Assembly (NCBI RefSeq): GCF_033807715.1
Contig: NC_084597.1
Coordinates: forward strand, 4,027,058 to 4,091,057
DNA: 64,000 bases
Source: Cololabis saira
Lineage: Eukaryota > Chordata > Actinopteri > Beloniformes > Belonidae
Direction: 5' to 3'
Shown: in pieces, positions 35,419-47,330 of the stretch
Numbering within the stretch: position 1 is the stretch's first letter
Layout: each line of letters opens with the position of its first letter
Notes under the pieces: generated by a model
What the model saw: only the letters and a program-made list of their open reading frames with translations
Databases searched by the model: none
What the model was told of the DNA's origin: nothing
Position numbers and translations under genes: made by a program

Positions 35419-36058
35419 GTATAAAGGCTGGTGTGGTAAATTGAGTGTGGTATTAATGCTTATGCTCATTATGGTTTCCATTCCTGTCTGAATTATGCAG
35501 AACCACACATGTACAACGGCACATTTATCCAGTGTTTGGACGGTTGATCATCACTCCACCTAGTCCCATACCTGTAACTCACCTGTGCATCTGCTCAGTG
35601 AACCAGTTAAACTGAATTACTCTCCTGTGATTGTGTCCTAACCGACACCCCGGGGGCCGATAAGAACCAACCCTATACAGTCCACCAGCAACTCTGAATC
35701 ATGTCTACTCTCAGTCACTCGCCTTTTATGCAGAAAAATAGAAACGGTAATTCTGCTATTGCAGAATTTGAGACGGGTATTGTAATTCTCCATGATGTTT
35801 GCATTAAAATGAATGCACACACACAATCACATGCTAACACCAAACAGACACTTCACTTTACCGCTTGCTGTTCACACTCACAGGCTTCTGGTTTTGGGAT
35901 CAACGTTCAGACGTCTTGGAAACAGAAGGCAGAAAGAGCTGGTCCAACGGGATAGAAATCTTTTCTTCCGCTTTTAAAAGACCACTGAAACTCTTCTTCT
36001 CCTGGATGTACACTGGAGTGTATTAGACTGGGCTGTAACTTCAGAATCATGTAACCCT
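35419..36058. other. Unassigned intron sequence
   Basis: Two overlapping short open frames (35701-35955 plus and 35907-36176 minus) have no recognised motif. Confidence 0.4.
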
Positions 36059-36570
36059 GTAGGCATTTTTGAGGAAAAGATGGCATACAGCATTTTTTTG
36101 AAAGATCAATGTGTCCCAAACCAGAATCCACCGTATGCCAAAAAAATGAGGCCCCTGGTTTTCTATATTCCCACATTCAAGATGGCCGCCCCATATGGTA
36201 AATTGGACTGTAAACGCTGTTGCCTATCCTGGTTTAGGCTCATAGATCAAGCAATTCCTAAGTTCCAATAATACTGCGTTTGGTATCATTTTAAAGGAGA
36301 CATTTATAGCTGTCTTTCAAACCTAAAGTTTAACTTTTCTGACATACTTGGAGGTCAATAGAGCTCCAGAAACCCCAGAGAATGTTAATTTTTCACCATT
36401 TTCCCCTATGTTATTTTTATTTGTATTAACTCTGTGACACCTAGGAATACCAGAGACATAAACTTAACATAAACATAACTTTGACAGCTTAGCATACGGC
36501 AGAAATGGATTCAGCACAAAAAAATCATACAGAAACCATAGACAAAGTGCTTTTCCTCAAAAATGCCTAC
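36059..36570. mobile_element. MITE with perfect 20-bp inverted termini
   Basis: Starts GTAGGCATTTTTGAGGAAAA and ends with its exact reverse complement. 512 bp. No clear target duplication, so the superfamily is open. The interior has no coding capacity. Confidence 0.85.
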
Positions 36571-37285
36571 CATGTTGTTTTCTAAGGGCCTTTTTCAATT
36601 TTCGGCCCTGACTATATGGCTATAAAGGAAGATTACTGTAGAGTACAGAAGGTTCATCTCATTCTTACAATGGCAAGAATTACGTTTCTATACGGTCAAA
36701 ACGTACAAAGACCGGGTCTGTGTACATACATCTACTGATGCCTCTGGAAACATCTTCAGTGATGTTCCTGGAATCATCGGGTGTTTCGGGTCTTTCAACA
36801 TCATACACCCTTGTGTCCAGATGGCTAGCTACCATGACTCCATGGCTCTCCTCTTTTGAGCCACAGCCATCTTGAGGCTCTCTCTGCCGCATCGGTGGTG
36901 CTGCGGATGGCTCTGCTCTTCCTCTCTCCCACGATGCCTAAATAGCTAAAGGCTCTGGCCAAAGAACGGGCCGCAAAACCTCTGCATCTTACCTCCACAG
37001 GAAGACACCTCGCTCTCCACCCTGCCTGCTGACAGTCACTGACTGGTCACCGCGTACTTGGAAAGTTTCCTCTCGAATACAGTATTACAAAAGTAATCTG
37101 TGCCGATTCGTGCAGTGAATCACAATTCTACGCCACAATCCCTGGATTCAGGGCTTATCCATAACTTTGCACGTTTCTCAAAGTAGTTAAAGTCATATAT
37201 TTCAAATATATAACACTGATATACAGTTTGTCAGCTCGATCCTTAAAAAAACAACAAAAGGTCTTTAAAGACTTACTGTTTAGGA
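36571..37285. other. Intron sequence with a LINE 3'-UTR piece
   Basis: 36640-36715 is a LINE 3'-UTR unit on the minus strand (ACGGTCAAAACGTACAAAG). The remainder is unassigned. Confidence 0.5.
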
Positions 37286-38110
37286 CAGGGGTGTCAAATG
37301 TGCGGCCCGCGAGAAGTTTCCAACGCAAAAAAACAAAATGTTAATTCACTAAAAAGGAAGGCATAAATAATTGCCATGAATCGCAGCATATCCAATAATA
37401 TATTTCTTCTACAAATCCATCGTTATTCCACAAATAGAGCAGTTTGACATTTTTTTAGTTTTCTAGAATGCATTTGCCGATTTTATTTCTTTGTAGACGG
37501 TCGTTTATTTTTATTAACTGACTACTATTATATATTTTCACAGGAAAAATATCACTGCTAAAAAAGATGATAGAAAATATTTATTCAGAGAATTTCAGTT
37601 TTGAATACGAGGATAGTGACAAAGTAAAACAGTTAAAAAAGAAGTGCTGACTTTTTCGGCACACTGGCGTAAATATCCGCGCCAATTTTTAAAAATAAAT
37701 AAATTGTAGTGGAAAAATCTCTAAATCACAAATAAACACTCTCGGATGTAATAAGAAAGATTTTTCTTCTAATTAAATTTTGTATAAAAAAGCGAAATAT
37801 AAAAAAAAAAAACATACTTGTTTCTGTTTATCTTTGTAAAATGATATTAAAAGTATCTTATATAATTTGAAAAAACCCCAGAAATTTCAAGAAAAGATCC
37901 TGAAGAAATATATGTTACATAATGAGAGTATGAACAAAGTGCATATTTCCTTTAAAATTAACTAAACTGATATTGGATTAGATAACAATAGTAAAAAAAA
38001 AAAAAAAGAATTAGAGAAAATATTTTCCGCACCGTTTTTGTTATTTTGAGCGTGCGAGAAAAAAATTGGTCAAATCCGGCCCGCCAAGAAAAATGAATTT
38101 GACACCCCTG
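37286..38110. mobile_element. hAT element (CAGGGGTGTC end), copy 2
   Basis: 825 bp, begins CAGGGGTGTCAAATGTGCGG and ends GAATTTGACACCCCTG. Flanks GTTTAGGA / ATTTAGGG match at 6 of 8. Colinear with 13361-14180, with small indels, and in the same orientation. Confidence 0.87.
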
Positions 38111-38966
38111 ATTTAGGGATATGAATACCATGGTTTAGTCATTTATGCTTTTAGCATTTTTAATGCTCCAGATTTTGGACAGGTTTGCTGTTTGATTTGA
38201 CTTTTGTCAAACCACTATTAATGGCCTTTTTTCTTTTTTGTAAAGGTGCTACTCCCTAGAAAAGCAATATTAGCCTACATTTTTTCTATTAATTAATCAA
38301 ACCAGCTTCATTTATCAGAATGGATGGATCCAAAAATGGATCCAACAACACCAGGTCTGATAAAACTGTGGAAAAAGAAGCATGACAATGTAGATTCTCC
38401 TACAGACAATAAATCAACAGAACAAACATCTAGCAGATTAGAAAACACCAAACTAAGACACAAACTCGCCTCGCTCTCTGTTTGATCTGACGACTGCAAC
38501 ATCAGCTGTTTCTGGCGCCGTCATTCCTATCCACTGCAATCTATGTAACTATGTTCCTCTCTGTTAGCCCCCCCCCACTTCTGTTTGCATATTTTAAGGT
38601 GCTTGCTGTTTGCAGCAAGACTACAGTCCTATGTATAGCTCTGCTCTCGCCACAGGCCAGAATAAAATATAGATGCGTCTCCGTGCTGCAGCAGCTAAAT
38701 ACTGCAGGTCATGCTCTGACCTCCAACTGCTCCAGACACAGTCAGGTTCCAACGTGATGATAAGTGATAATGAGCCCAGGCTATAACGTTTGAGAACAAG
38801 ACTTCACATGCAAGTATGTACTTCTATTGTTGTATTTAAATGTCATTTTGCAGGACTATGACTCCAAAAGGTTTGGATACACGATTCTGTGTGTACATTT
38901 TTGATGAGTAGTGATGTGCTATTTCTGGAGAGAAACACCTGGGACCATCTACAATACCATATGGAC
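38111..38966. other. Unassigned intron sequence
   Basis: Short frames only. No recognised repeats. Confidence 0.4.
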
Positions 38967-39777
<811 letters not shown>

Positions 39778-40049
39778 ATGGACGGTATATAAAATCAGCC
39801 AAAGAGGAATATAGGTATCTGAAAATGATGAAACTGTACTGACAGTTGTGAAAAACACACCCAAATAGTGACTTACATTATGATTTGGCACAGTACGCGT
39901 AAAACCAGTGGTGGGCGGTCTCTGCTGGCCGTAAAACCAAAACAACCGTAAATCCTGATCATAATTATGATAAAGGTTAAATACATTTTTAATTTACTTT
40001 AATTTACTTTCCAAGATCTTTTGATGGGTTTAGCTGATAGCAAGGTGGA
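39778..40049. other. Unassigned intron sequence
   Basis: Nothing recognised. Confidence 0.4.
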
Positions 40050-40630
40050 AGGTTTTTTTTTTTCTTTCTCGTATTTATTTTTATTTTTCCGACGAAATGA
40101 GGGCCTTTTTGCCCTCATTTCCATTTTCTGGCCAAAAATGTGATATTTAATGGTTTACATTAATGGTCGTGGCCTAACGGCTCAACAGCGCCCCCTAGAA
40201 AACTTTGTGCCTCAAGCCCCACAATACGGTTTGACGTATATGCACGAAAATCGGTACACACCTGTATCAGTACACAACTTAAAGAAAAGTCTCTTGGCGC
40301 CATGGCTGAAACCGAACAGGAAGTCGGCCATTTTGAATTAATCGTGTAATTTTGGCGCAATTTATGCAATTTCTTCAGCCGTTTCTTCGCCCGAACTTTA
40401 ACGTGCACCCAGGTGTGTTACTTTTCTCATTCAAAAGCGTTACCGTGGCGACGCTAAACGCCAAAAAGCATGCCCCCCTTCGTCTGATTGGTCTATATCT
40501 GATAGTTCCTATTTTCTGCCATAACTTTTGAATGGTTTGATACAGAGAGTCGTGGGTGGTTTCATCCGCTAAATGCCTGAACGTGCACAAGGGTGCGAGG
40601 GCCCGTTCATTGCTGCTTCCAGCTTTAATT
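40050..40630 (+). mobile_element. R1 repeat copy
   Basis: From the T-rich left part (CCGACGAAATGAGGGCC) through one internal unit to GGGCCCGTTCATTGCTGC and AGCTTTAATT. The extreme left GGGCCC end is not present. Confidence 0.75.
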
Positions 40631-40745
40631 TTATTTGTTATTTACTGTTTAATTGTATCTTGCCGCTTTTAATGTTGATGTAAAGCACTTTGAATTACCT
40701 TGGGTTGAATTGTGCTATATAAATAAACTTGCCTTGCCTGCCTTG
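40631..40745 (+). repeat. LINE 3' tail
   Basis: Contains TAAAGCACTTTGAATTACC and ends AAATAAACTTGCCTTGCCTG. It follows R1 directly, as at 8437, so one or the other inserted next to a shared target. Confidence 0.75.
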
Positions 40746-40974
40746 CCTTTATCGTAATTTACCGTTGGTTTTGGGATGAAATGTATTCCTGTGATTCTTA
40801 CTGGCTAGCGAGTGTCACTTTTGCAACTTTTACACACTGCTTAACCATTTTAAGATAAATAAATAAAAGCTTTCCTGGTTGTAGCTATGGGTTGTAGCTG
40901 CTGCCGAGCCGACTTTGTTTTGGAAGTACAGATCAGATTTCTGCCAGTTTGGGGATAAAAATACGCTGCACCCT

Positions 40975-41165
40975 CACGACACTACAAGTGTTCCTTTTAC
41001 TAATAGAAAGTTTATAAAATAATCCAGTGATTTAAATGTTGAAACAAGGCAAGTAAAAACTTTTTCCATTGATGTGAATGAGAGAAACGGCTGTTTGGCC
41101 CAACCGGATAAACCGGATGCAGCAACGGAGGATGATGTTTCTGATTGGTCAGTCAAGGCTGACAA
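40975..41165. repeat. Dispersed repeat Y, copy 2
   Basis: Matches 2024-2210 and 45196-45310 (TTATAAAATAATCCAGTGATT, GGCTGTTTGGCCCAACCGG). Its right part is missing. Confidence 0.75.
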
Positions 41166-41741
41166 TGAAATCTGTATATTCCTTGGGACTCATTTAATAA
41201 AACTTTTTGGAAAGATAATTTTAAAGACCCTTTTATTTTGATATGTTTTAATTGCTGATGCAGGTTTGTTGATTTTTTAAATGCGCTGGATAACAGTCCA
41301 TTTTGTACTCAACTGAGGTGATGCGATGCCTCTTAGTGCTTAAGTGTGATTCTAACTTCTCTCCAGTCCTGCTGGTGTAAATGCTGCATAATGAAAGGTA
41401 TTTATTGACTAAGTTGGACATCACTGAAGGCCTAAGTGTGAAATGTGCCACTGCGTAATTCTGAACTAAACTGCTCCGCCAGCCAGGGCCGGTTCTAGAA
41501 AATGATGACTAGGGGTGCATTTCAGATCAGAGTTATTCAACACTAAATTTTGCATTTTCCCATAATTTCAAGCGGAATAATAGCAAAACAAGAATATTTG
41601 AAGTGTATTTCAAGTGCATTTTTGCAGCAATATTGCTGCAGAACAAAGAACATGCTACATTTAGTCTGGACTACCTCACCCATCAGACAATCTAGCAACA
41701 GAAAATAAAACATAACAAAAATAAATGTAACCATAAATATA

Positions 41742-42110
41742 CAGGACTGTCTCAGAAAATTAGAATATTGTGAAAAAGTCCTTTATTTTCTGTAATGCAA
41801 AAATGTAATACATTCTGGATTCATTACAAATCAACTGAAATATTTCAAGCCTTTTATTATTTTAATATTGCTGATCATGGCTAACAGCTTAAGAAAACTC
41901 AAATATCCTATCTCAAAAAATTAGAATATTCTGGGAATCTTAATCTTAAACTGTAAACCATAATCAGCAATATTAAAATAATAAAAGGCTTGCAATATTT
42001 CAGTTGATTTGTAATGAATCCAGAATGTATGACATTTTTTTTTTTTTTAATTGCATTACAGAAAAATAAAGGACTTTATCACAATATTCTAATATTCTGA
42101 GACAGTCCTG
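41742..42110. mobile_element. Tc1/mariner-type MITE, palindromic
   Basis: Starts CAGGACTGTCTCAGAAAATT, ends in its near reverse complement TTCTGAGACAGTCCTG, and sits between TA dinucleotides (41740-41741 and 42111-42112). The arms extend inward over about 170 bp. 369 bp, non-coding. Confidence 0.92.
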
Positions 42111-42243
42111 TAAACTTCCTTGCGTGGTTGTGCTTGAACCACTTCCGAATATCCATCGTTACTTTGTGTTAACGGAGCAGCAGAGAGAGAGCAGCGTCTT
42201 GCTGGTGCAGGAAACTGCTGGAAGCAGATGAGTGACGGACACT

Positions 42244-42384
42244 GGCTGATTTATGGTTCCGCGTTGCACCAACGCAGAGCTTACGGCGTAGGATACGTGG
42301 GGACGCGAACGTACGGTGCGCGTCGCCACGTATCCTACGCCGTAGGGTGCACCGTCGATTTAACGCGGAACCATAAATCAGGCT
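42244..42384. mobile_element. GC-rich hairpin MITE
   Basis: Starts GGCTGATTTATGGTTCCGCG and ends GCGGAACCATAAATCAGG. The inner arms TACGGCGTAGGATACGTGG / CCACGTATCCTACGCCGTAG are also complementary, so most of the 141 bp can fold on itself. Confidence 0.88.
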
Positions 42385-42621
42385 GACGCGCGCGCATTTG
42401 TCAGTTTTCTTTTCAACTAAGCAAACACATAAACTGAGGGTGCAATGCTGATGCACCCTCGTAGACCCGGGCCTGCCGCCAGCTCTGTTTGCCACTGCTG
42501 CCGAGCTCAACTGAGGATACAGTCCAGCAGTGAGAGGAGTAATTCAAGGATGGTCTCAACCCAAATAAAAGTTATTTTGTAATAAAGCAGAGGCCAGGAG
42601 GTTCAGTGGATAGTCGCCTAC

Positions 42622-42755
42622 CTGTGAGGGTGAGGTTACGAAGGTAAACCAGCAGTTTTGCAGTGGCCGGGCGTCGGATGTCAATGAGATTCACGGCAAG
42701 TTCCATAAAGCACTTGGTGCGGGTGGTAGACTGAAACTGCCAGGCCAAATGAAGG
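42622..42755 (-). other. Candidate orphan exon, unidentified
   Basis: On the minus strand an acceptor (TGCTTTTTTTAG) precedes 134 nt of open frame and a donor CACAG|GTAGGC. One frame reads LHLAWQFQSTTRTKC, then FMELAVNLIDIRRP, then TAKLLVYLRNL, which looks like helical globular protein; the other two frames stop. It would enter in phase 2 and leave with one spare base, so it cannot be spliced between the astrotactin exons without breaking their phase. I do not recognise the family. It may be a nested gene on the same strand or a decayed copy. Confidence 0.35.
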
Positions 42756-43239
42756 CTAAAAAAAGCATGTTTTTATTAAAGCTAATATATATTTCAGTAT
42801 CATACATGAAAATCTATGATACCTATCCCCATTCTTTCTCATGTTCAAGGGCATCTTTGCTGTTTTATTAAACGCGTCTGAAACGCAGCCTGAGGCCATA
42901 TTCCTAAAAACATGTGCTCGAGAAATTCAACAGTGGCTTCAGAAACCTCGATTTCTTTATCAAAAAGAAAAATGTATTGCTTTAAGCTATGTTTAATTTA
43001 CTGTCACATAAATGTGGTTCTTACTAGAACACAATGCTTTATTAATCACTTTATTTGTTTTGGAAACTTACATGGATTGTTTTTTTCATGCCAGTTCTCA
43101 TCTCGCTGGGCATCAAGAAGGCCATTAAAGGTAGGGTAAGTGATTCCTAGCCTGCCGCCGCCTATTTATTTCCAGTTACACCGTCTATGGAGACCAATTT
43201 CTAACCCTTTTTTTTTTTGTTTTTTTTTCAATACAGAGT

Positions 43240-43542
43240 CACAGGACAATTTAACCTTCTTCTGATTCACTTTAATCCAGATTTCCAGAACATTTCTGAT
43301 GCCAAACTCAAACAAACAGACATCAACATCAACTGCATTTCCGTCATGAACACAACATTTTGGAGAACTGGCTGACGGATGTTCAAGGGATCTGAATCTA
43401 GCAGATGAGGAGGAGAAAAAGTGTTTTGGATCACTTTTCTTACCCATTTCAAAATGCTCTCCAAGTCCTTGAAGCAGCATTGTCTTTTCCAGAGGAAAAG
43501 CTCTCACATAAGACTTCATAAGGAGAGCTTCTTGCTCTTTTG
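43240..43542 (-). pseudogene. Unidentified minus-strand reading frame cut by a hAT
   Basis: A long minus-strand frame reads EALLMKSYVRAFPLEK, then TMLLQGLGEHFEM, directly followed by a donor-like G|GTAAGAAAAG at about 43441. Downstream the frame stays open (KCCVHDGNAVDVDVCLFEFG). Its upstream side is interrupted at 43543 by a hAT element; past that element, at 45128, the frame continues (YCLTETK) with a pyrimidine-rich tract. The protein family is not recognised. It may be an exon of the same unknown gene as 42622-42755, but their phases do not join directly. Confidence 0.35.
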
Positions 43543-45127
43543 CAGGGGCGTCAATTGGGTATGGCAAGGGATGGCAGCCACCACACCTCGGCTTCAGGGG
43601 AAAATGTAAATGTTTGTTTTTTAAATACATTTATGGAATTACTCTGTGTCTATTTGTATTGATTATTCTATTATTTACTAACTATAAAATAACTACAAAT
43701 GCAAGTCAGAACAACATGATCGTTTTCACTAGGTATTATCTTTCCCAACACTTGTACCCCCCTCATATCTTGAAATGTGATGTCCCAGCGTCCCTCACGA
43801 CAGTGGTCGCTATCAATCTGGTTTTTAGCGCTCTTTGCAGTGTTACTAACTTACAAACTTACAAAACCTACAAACTTACACAAATGAAAATAAAGCAGGC
43901 AACACCGCAATTGTTTTTCAAAGAAAGAAGGCAAGTGATGGTCCAATGTTGTCCCAGTCAGGCTATTAACGAGGCTGTAGCCACTGATGGAGTAATTATG
44001 CCAGTTCATCTTAAAGGTAAGATATCAAATCACCCTACCCTCTTATAAATCTGTTTAAGGGAAATATTTGACTTTTTTTACTCTCTTTCTCTCTTCTGCT
44101 CCCTCCCTCTCCTTTTTGCATTTGGACTTTAACTGTTTGAAGTAAAACTGGGATGTCCCTGTGATATTGTTGCACTGACATAGTGAATAAAATACGTTGC
44201 GTTTGTTAGATACAGTTAGGTGCAGAAAACGGTTGTGTATTGCGTAAAGGCCTATTGGCTGAATTGACGCCACTGAGGGAGGAGACGGAGAGAAACTCAG
44301 GCTTTATTGAAGAAAACCTGCTAGTGAGCAGGTTAGGTTCACAGGCTCAGTTGCCGTAGTAACTGACTCAGAGTTGGAGTTAAATCGCTTTCTGGAACTG
44401 AAAACTCTGGATTTCCCTCATCTCAGGCTTCACAAACTCTGAGTTTTCACAAAACCTGCTTCCTGGAATACCCCTCAGGACTAGGCTACTGCGATTATCT
44501 GTCACAACCACCCTACCTGAGAGACCAGAAGCAGAAACCTTAAGGTAAGATATCAAATCACCCTACCCTCTTATAAATCTGTTTAAGGGAAATATTTGAC
44601 TTTTTTTACTCTCTTTCTCTCTTCTGCTCCCTCCCTCTCCTTTTTGCATTTGGACTTTAACTGTTTTAAGTTAAACTGGGATCGTGATATTGTTTCACTG
44701 ACATAGTGGATGAAGTGAAAAAGAATGAGTTAAATGGCGTTTGTCAGATACGCTTTTTCTGCTCTCTAACTCTGCCGCTTGCTGTCGGTGTTGAAACGGA
44801 TGTGTATTGCGTAATCAGCACGTAAAGCCTGAATAATTGTTCTGCGTTAAATCTACGGCGTAGGGTACGTGGCGACGCGTTCCCGACGACGTGGCTCTGC
44901 GTTGGTGTAACGCGGAACCATAAATCAGCCTTAAGTGTAGTGTTCATAGTTAGCAGGATGTGAGTGAGGCTGCATTTGAAAAAAAGTTCAAATTTTCTTG
45001 ACCACACATATAAGCTACATAGCAGACTACTGTGATGAGTATACTGGACGTGTTGATTGATACTGTAGTTAAGTTCTGAGACTCGTAACCTTGCCGTACC
45101 TTAGCTTTGACTGAATTGACGCCACTG
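43543..45127. mobile_element. hAT-type element, 1.6 kb, internally rearranged
   Basis: Starts CAGGGGCGTCAATTG, ends TGAATTGACGCCACTG, and is flanked by a perfect 8-bp duplication CTCTTTTG (43535-43542 and 45128-45135). The same right terminus also occurs internally at 44262-44276, and 44016-44200 is repeated at 44544-44715. So two element ends, or a tandem duplication with another fragment between (44277-44543), are present. A hairpin MITE sits at 44825-44931. The plus-strand frame 43614-44048 has no recognised transposase motif. Confidence 0.82.
44825..44931. mobile_element. GC-rich hairpin MITE
   Basis: Starts AAGCCTGAATAATTGTTC and ends GCGGAACCATAAATCAGCC. Flanked by TAA/TTAA. The central arms carry ACGGCGTAGGGTACGTGGCG. 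Confidence 0.82.
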
Positions 45128-45529
45128 CTCTTTTGTCTCAGTGAGACAGTAAATAACGATTAAGACAGGAATCCGATAAACAGTAGACTTATTATATAAG
45201 TTTATAAAATAATCCAGTTATGACGGCTGTTTGGTCCAACCGGATAAACCGGATGCAGCAACACAGGATGCTGTTTCTGATTGGTCAGTCAGGGACCAAT
45301 CAGAAGGCTGACAAAGGGTCAATCAGCGAAAATCCGTCGTTATTATGTACCTCTAGTTTTCATTGCTGCGTTTGATTTTATGGACCGCTCCATCACATAT
45401 TCATTGTAAGCTATTAGGAAAATTGAGAAGCAGGACACAAAAAGGAAAAACAAGTAAATTGCTCTTTTGTCTCAGAGAGACAGTAAATAACAATTAAGAC
45501 AGGAATCCGATAAACAGTAGACTTATTTT
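45128..45529. repeat. Repeat Y, copy 3, between 66-bp direct repeats
   Basis: Repeat Y occupies about 45196-45462. A 66-bp segment starting CTCTTTTGTCTCAG and ending CAGTAGACTTATT occurs on both sides (45128-45193 and 45464-45529) with two differences. Y here lacks the hAT present in copy 1. Confidence 0.85.
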
Positions 45530-46072
45530 TTATCAGGTCGATCCAGTTCCTCTAATATTTCAATGTCTCTTTCATATTAATGGAAATTAATTTGATGATC
45601 ATAAAATCACATTATAATGACAACATAATTGACTATGGATATGCTTAATTGCCATATCACGATTGTCTTGATGATTAATGATGCCATTTTATGACACCTC
45701 TGTGTTTTTACACAGTGAGACAACAACTGGCCATCTTAGTAGTGAAACTATTCACAACTTGTATTTGTGACAAATAACAAATATGTAGAGCAAAGAAATC
45801 CAGACACTGAAATGTTCTGCACAAGCGAGAAACGGAAATGAGGCAGCAGAAAATATTATGCAAATATAATTAAGATAGCGTGCCAATTTATCACACCCCA
45901 AGATCTTTCATCACACCCCGGAAATGACCCAGTTAATTTAATATGCTGCGAGCGATATAGTATTTCTCCTACAATTACATATTGATGAAAGTTGTGTTGA
46001 GGAAAAACAACTGCTGTGTTTTTCTTCCTGCATGAATCAAATACGGGAGATTTGGCCAAAAATGTTGTGGAC
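45530..46072. other. Unassigned intron sequence
   Basis: No termini or domains recognised. Confidence 0.4.
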
Positions 46073-46378
46073 TTAGGCCCCGTCCACACGTAGCCGGTAT
46101 CTGCTAAACCAAAGATATTTTCCTATGTTTGGACCTGTCATCCGATGAAAACGCAAATAAACGAAAACCCTGGGCAAAGTGAACATTTTTGAAAACTCTG
46201 TTTATGTAGATGCGTGTAGACGGAGACAACCGCAGTTCACATTATGCTCCAAAACAACAACAAATCTGCTCTGACGTCTAACATGCGACCTTGTTTACTA
46301 CAGAACTACAGATGATCCAGCATCTGTTCTCCAAGCTATTTATTAAATAAATGGTCTCTGCTCTTGACCACCGTTTAC

Positions 46379-47085
46379 TGCGTTACACCAACACAGAGCC
46401 TACGCCGTAGGGTTAGGGGTGTGCAAACAAGGGTACCTCACGATTCGATTTTGATTATTGGAGCTTTGATTCTTCGATTATTGTGATTTTTAATGCTTTT
46501 TTCCATACAAGATTGATTTTGTCTTCATCTGTGGCTACATTTGTAAATAAATAGCCAATCAATTAACTCAGTTCCTCTAACAACACTCATTAAGTAAATA
46601 ACAAGGTTTTTTGAACATTTGACATGTATTTTTCAAAGACACAAAATAATGTATTTTATGACTATGTAAACATTTGCTCTTTGACTTCCTTAACTTTGAC
46701 CAGGGAAAGCTGCACTTGCATGAGAGCGCCCTCTATTGGTGGAAAACACTGAAAACGGTCAAGCCCTGGATTTAATGAGTTCATTAATTCAAGTAAACCA
46801 GATATGAACTTAGTGTAAACATATCTGCCATATTTCAAGTGAACAATAAGAAATGTGCATTCTTGAAAATGAAATGATTCAGCAGCTTATTCAGTCTGGA
46901 ACCTGGATAGGATAATAAAAAAAAAAAAAAAAATGTAATCAATTGATTCCAAATCGTCACGTGACGCATCGCGATGCATCGACCCATCGATGAATTGCAC
47001 CCACCTCTACGTAGGGTACGCAGCGACGCGCAGCCCTACGCCGTAGGGTACGGCGTAGGGCTGCGTCGATATAACGCGGCAGCTC
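46379..47085. mobile_element. Hairpin MITE split by a hAT
   Basis: 46379-46413 (GCGTTACACCAACACAGAGC...) and 47010-47085 (...GTCGATATAACGCGGC) are the two sides of a hairpin MITE. The outer TGATTTATGGTTC termini are missing on both sides. Confidence 0.75.
46414..47009. mobile_element. hAT-type element inside the hairpin MITE
   Basis: 596 bp, starts TAGGGGTGTGCAAACAAGG and ends GAATTGCACCCACCTCTA. Flanked by a perfect 8-bp duplication CGTAGGGT (46406-46413 and 47010-47017), a word that belongs to the hairpin. Confidence 0.9.
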
Positions 47086-47330
47086 CGGACTCGTTACCGA
47101 GAAGGAGACGCGGCTCCCAGGGAAGCTGCGCCGCGGAGGCCCGAAGACGGAAGAACAGATGATCTACAGGTTTAGAATGCTTATGAATGTGGTCGAAAAC
47201 GCAGATCTTCGGTTATGTGTTGAAGGTTTTTTTAAAAAAAACGATGTAATGTGGATACAAATTATTTTATAAACGGAGGGGGGAAATATTCGGTTTTAAA
47301 AATACCCGGCTACGTGTGTACATAGCCTTA

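Larger units (their letters stand above)
41484..42475. mobile_element. hAT-type element hosting two smaller elements
   Basis: Starts CAGGGCCGGTTCTAG, ends GTAGACCCGGGCCTG, and is flanked by a perfect 8-bp duplication CCGCCAGC (41476-41483 and 42476-42483). It holds a mariner-type MITE (41742-42110) and a hairpin MITE (42244-42384). No transposase frame. Confidence 0.88.
46076..47327. mobile_element. Harbinger-like element (TTA duplication) hosting a nest
   Basis: Left GGCCCCGTCCACACGTAGCC, right CCGGCTACGTGTGTACATAGCC, imperfect inverted repeats, each bordered by TTA (46073-46075, 47328-47330). A 3-bp TTA duplication is typical of PIF/Harbinger. It contains a hairpin MITE that is itself split by a hAT. 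The related element is at 49978-51023. Confidence 0.75.

Noticed and set aside
43084..43150. Plus-strand exon-like stretch with acceptor TTTTTTCATGCCAG and GTAGGGTAAG
   Set aside because: Only about 35 nt lie between the sites, and TTAAAGGTAGGGTAAGTGATT looks like the end of a TTAA-type DNA element.
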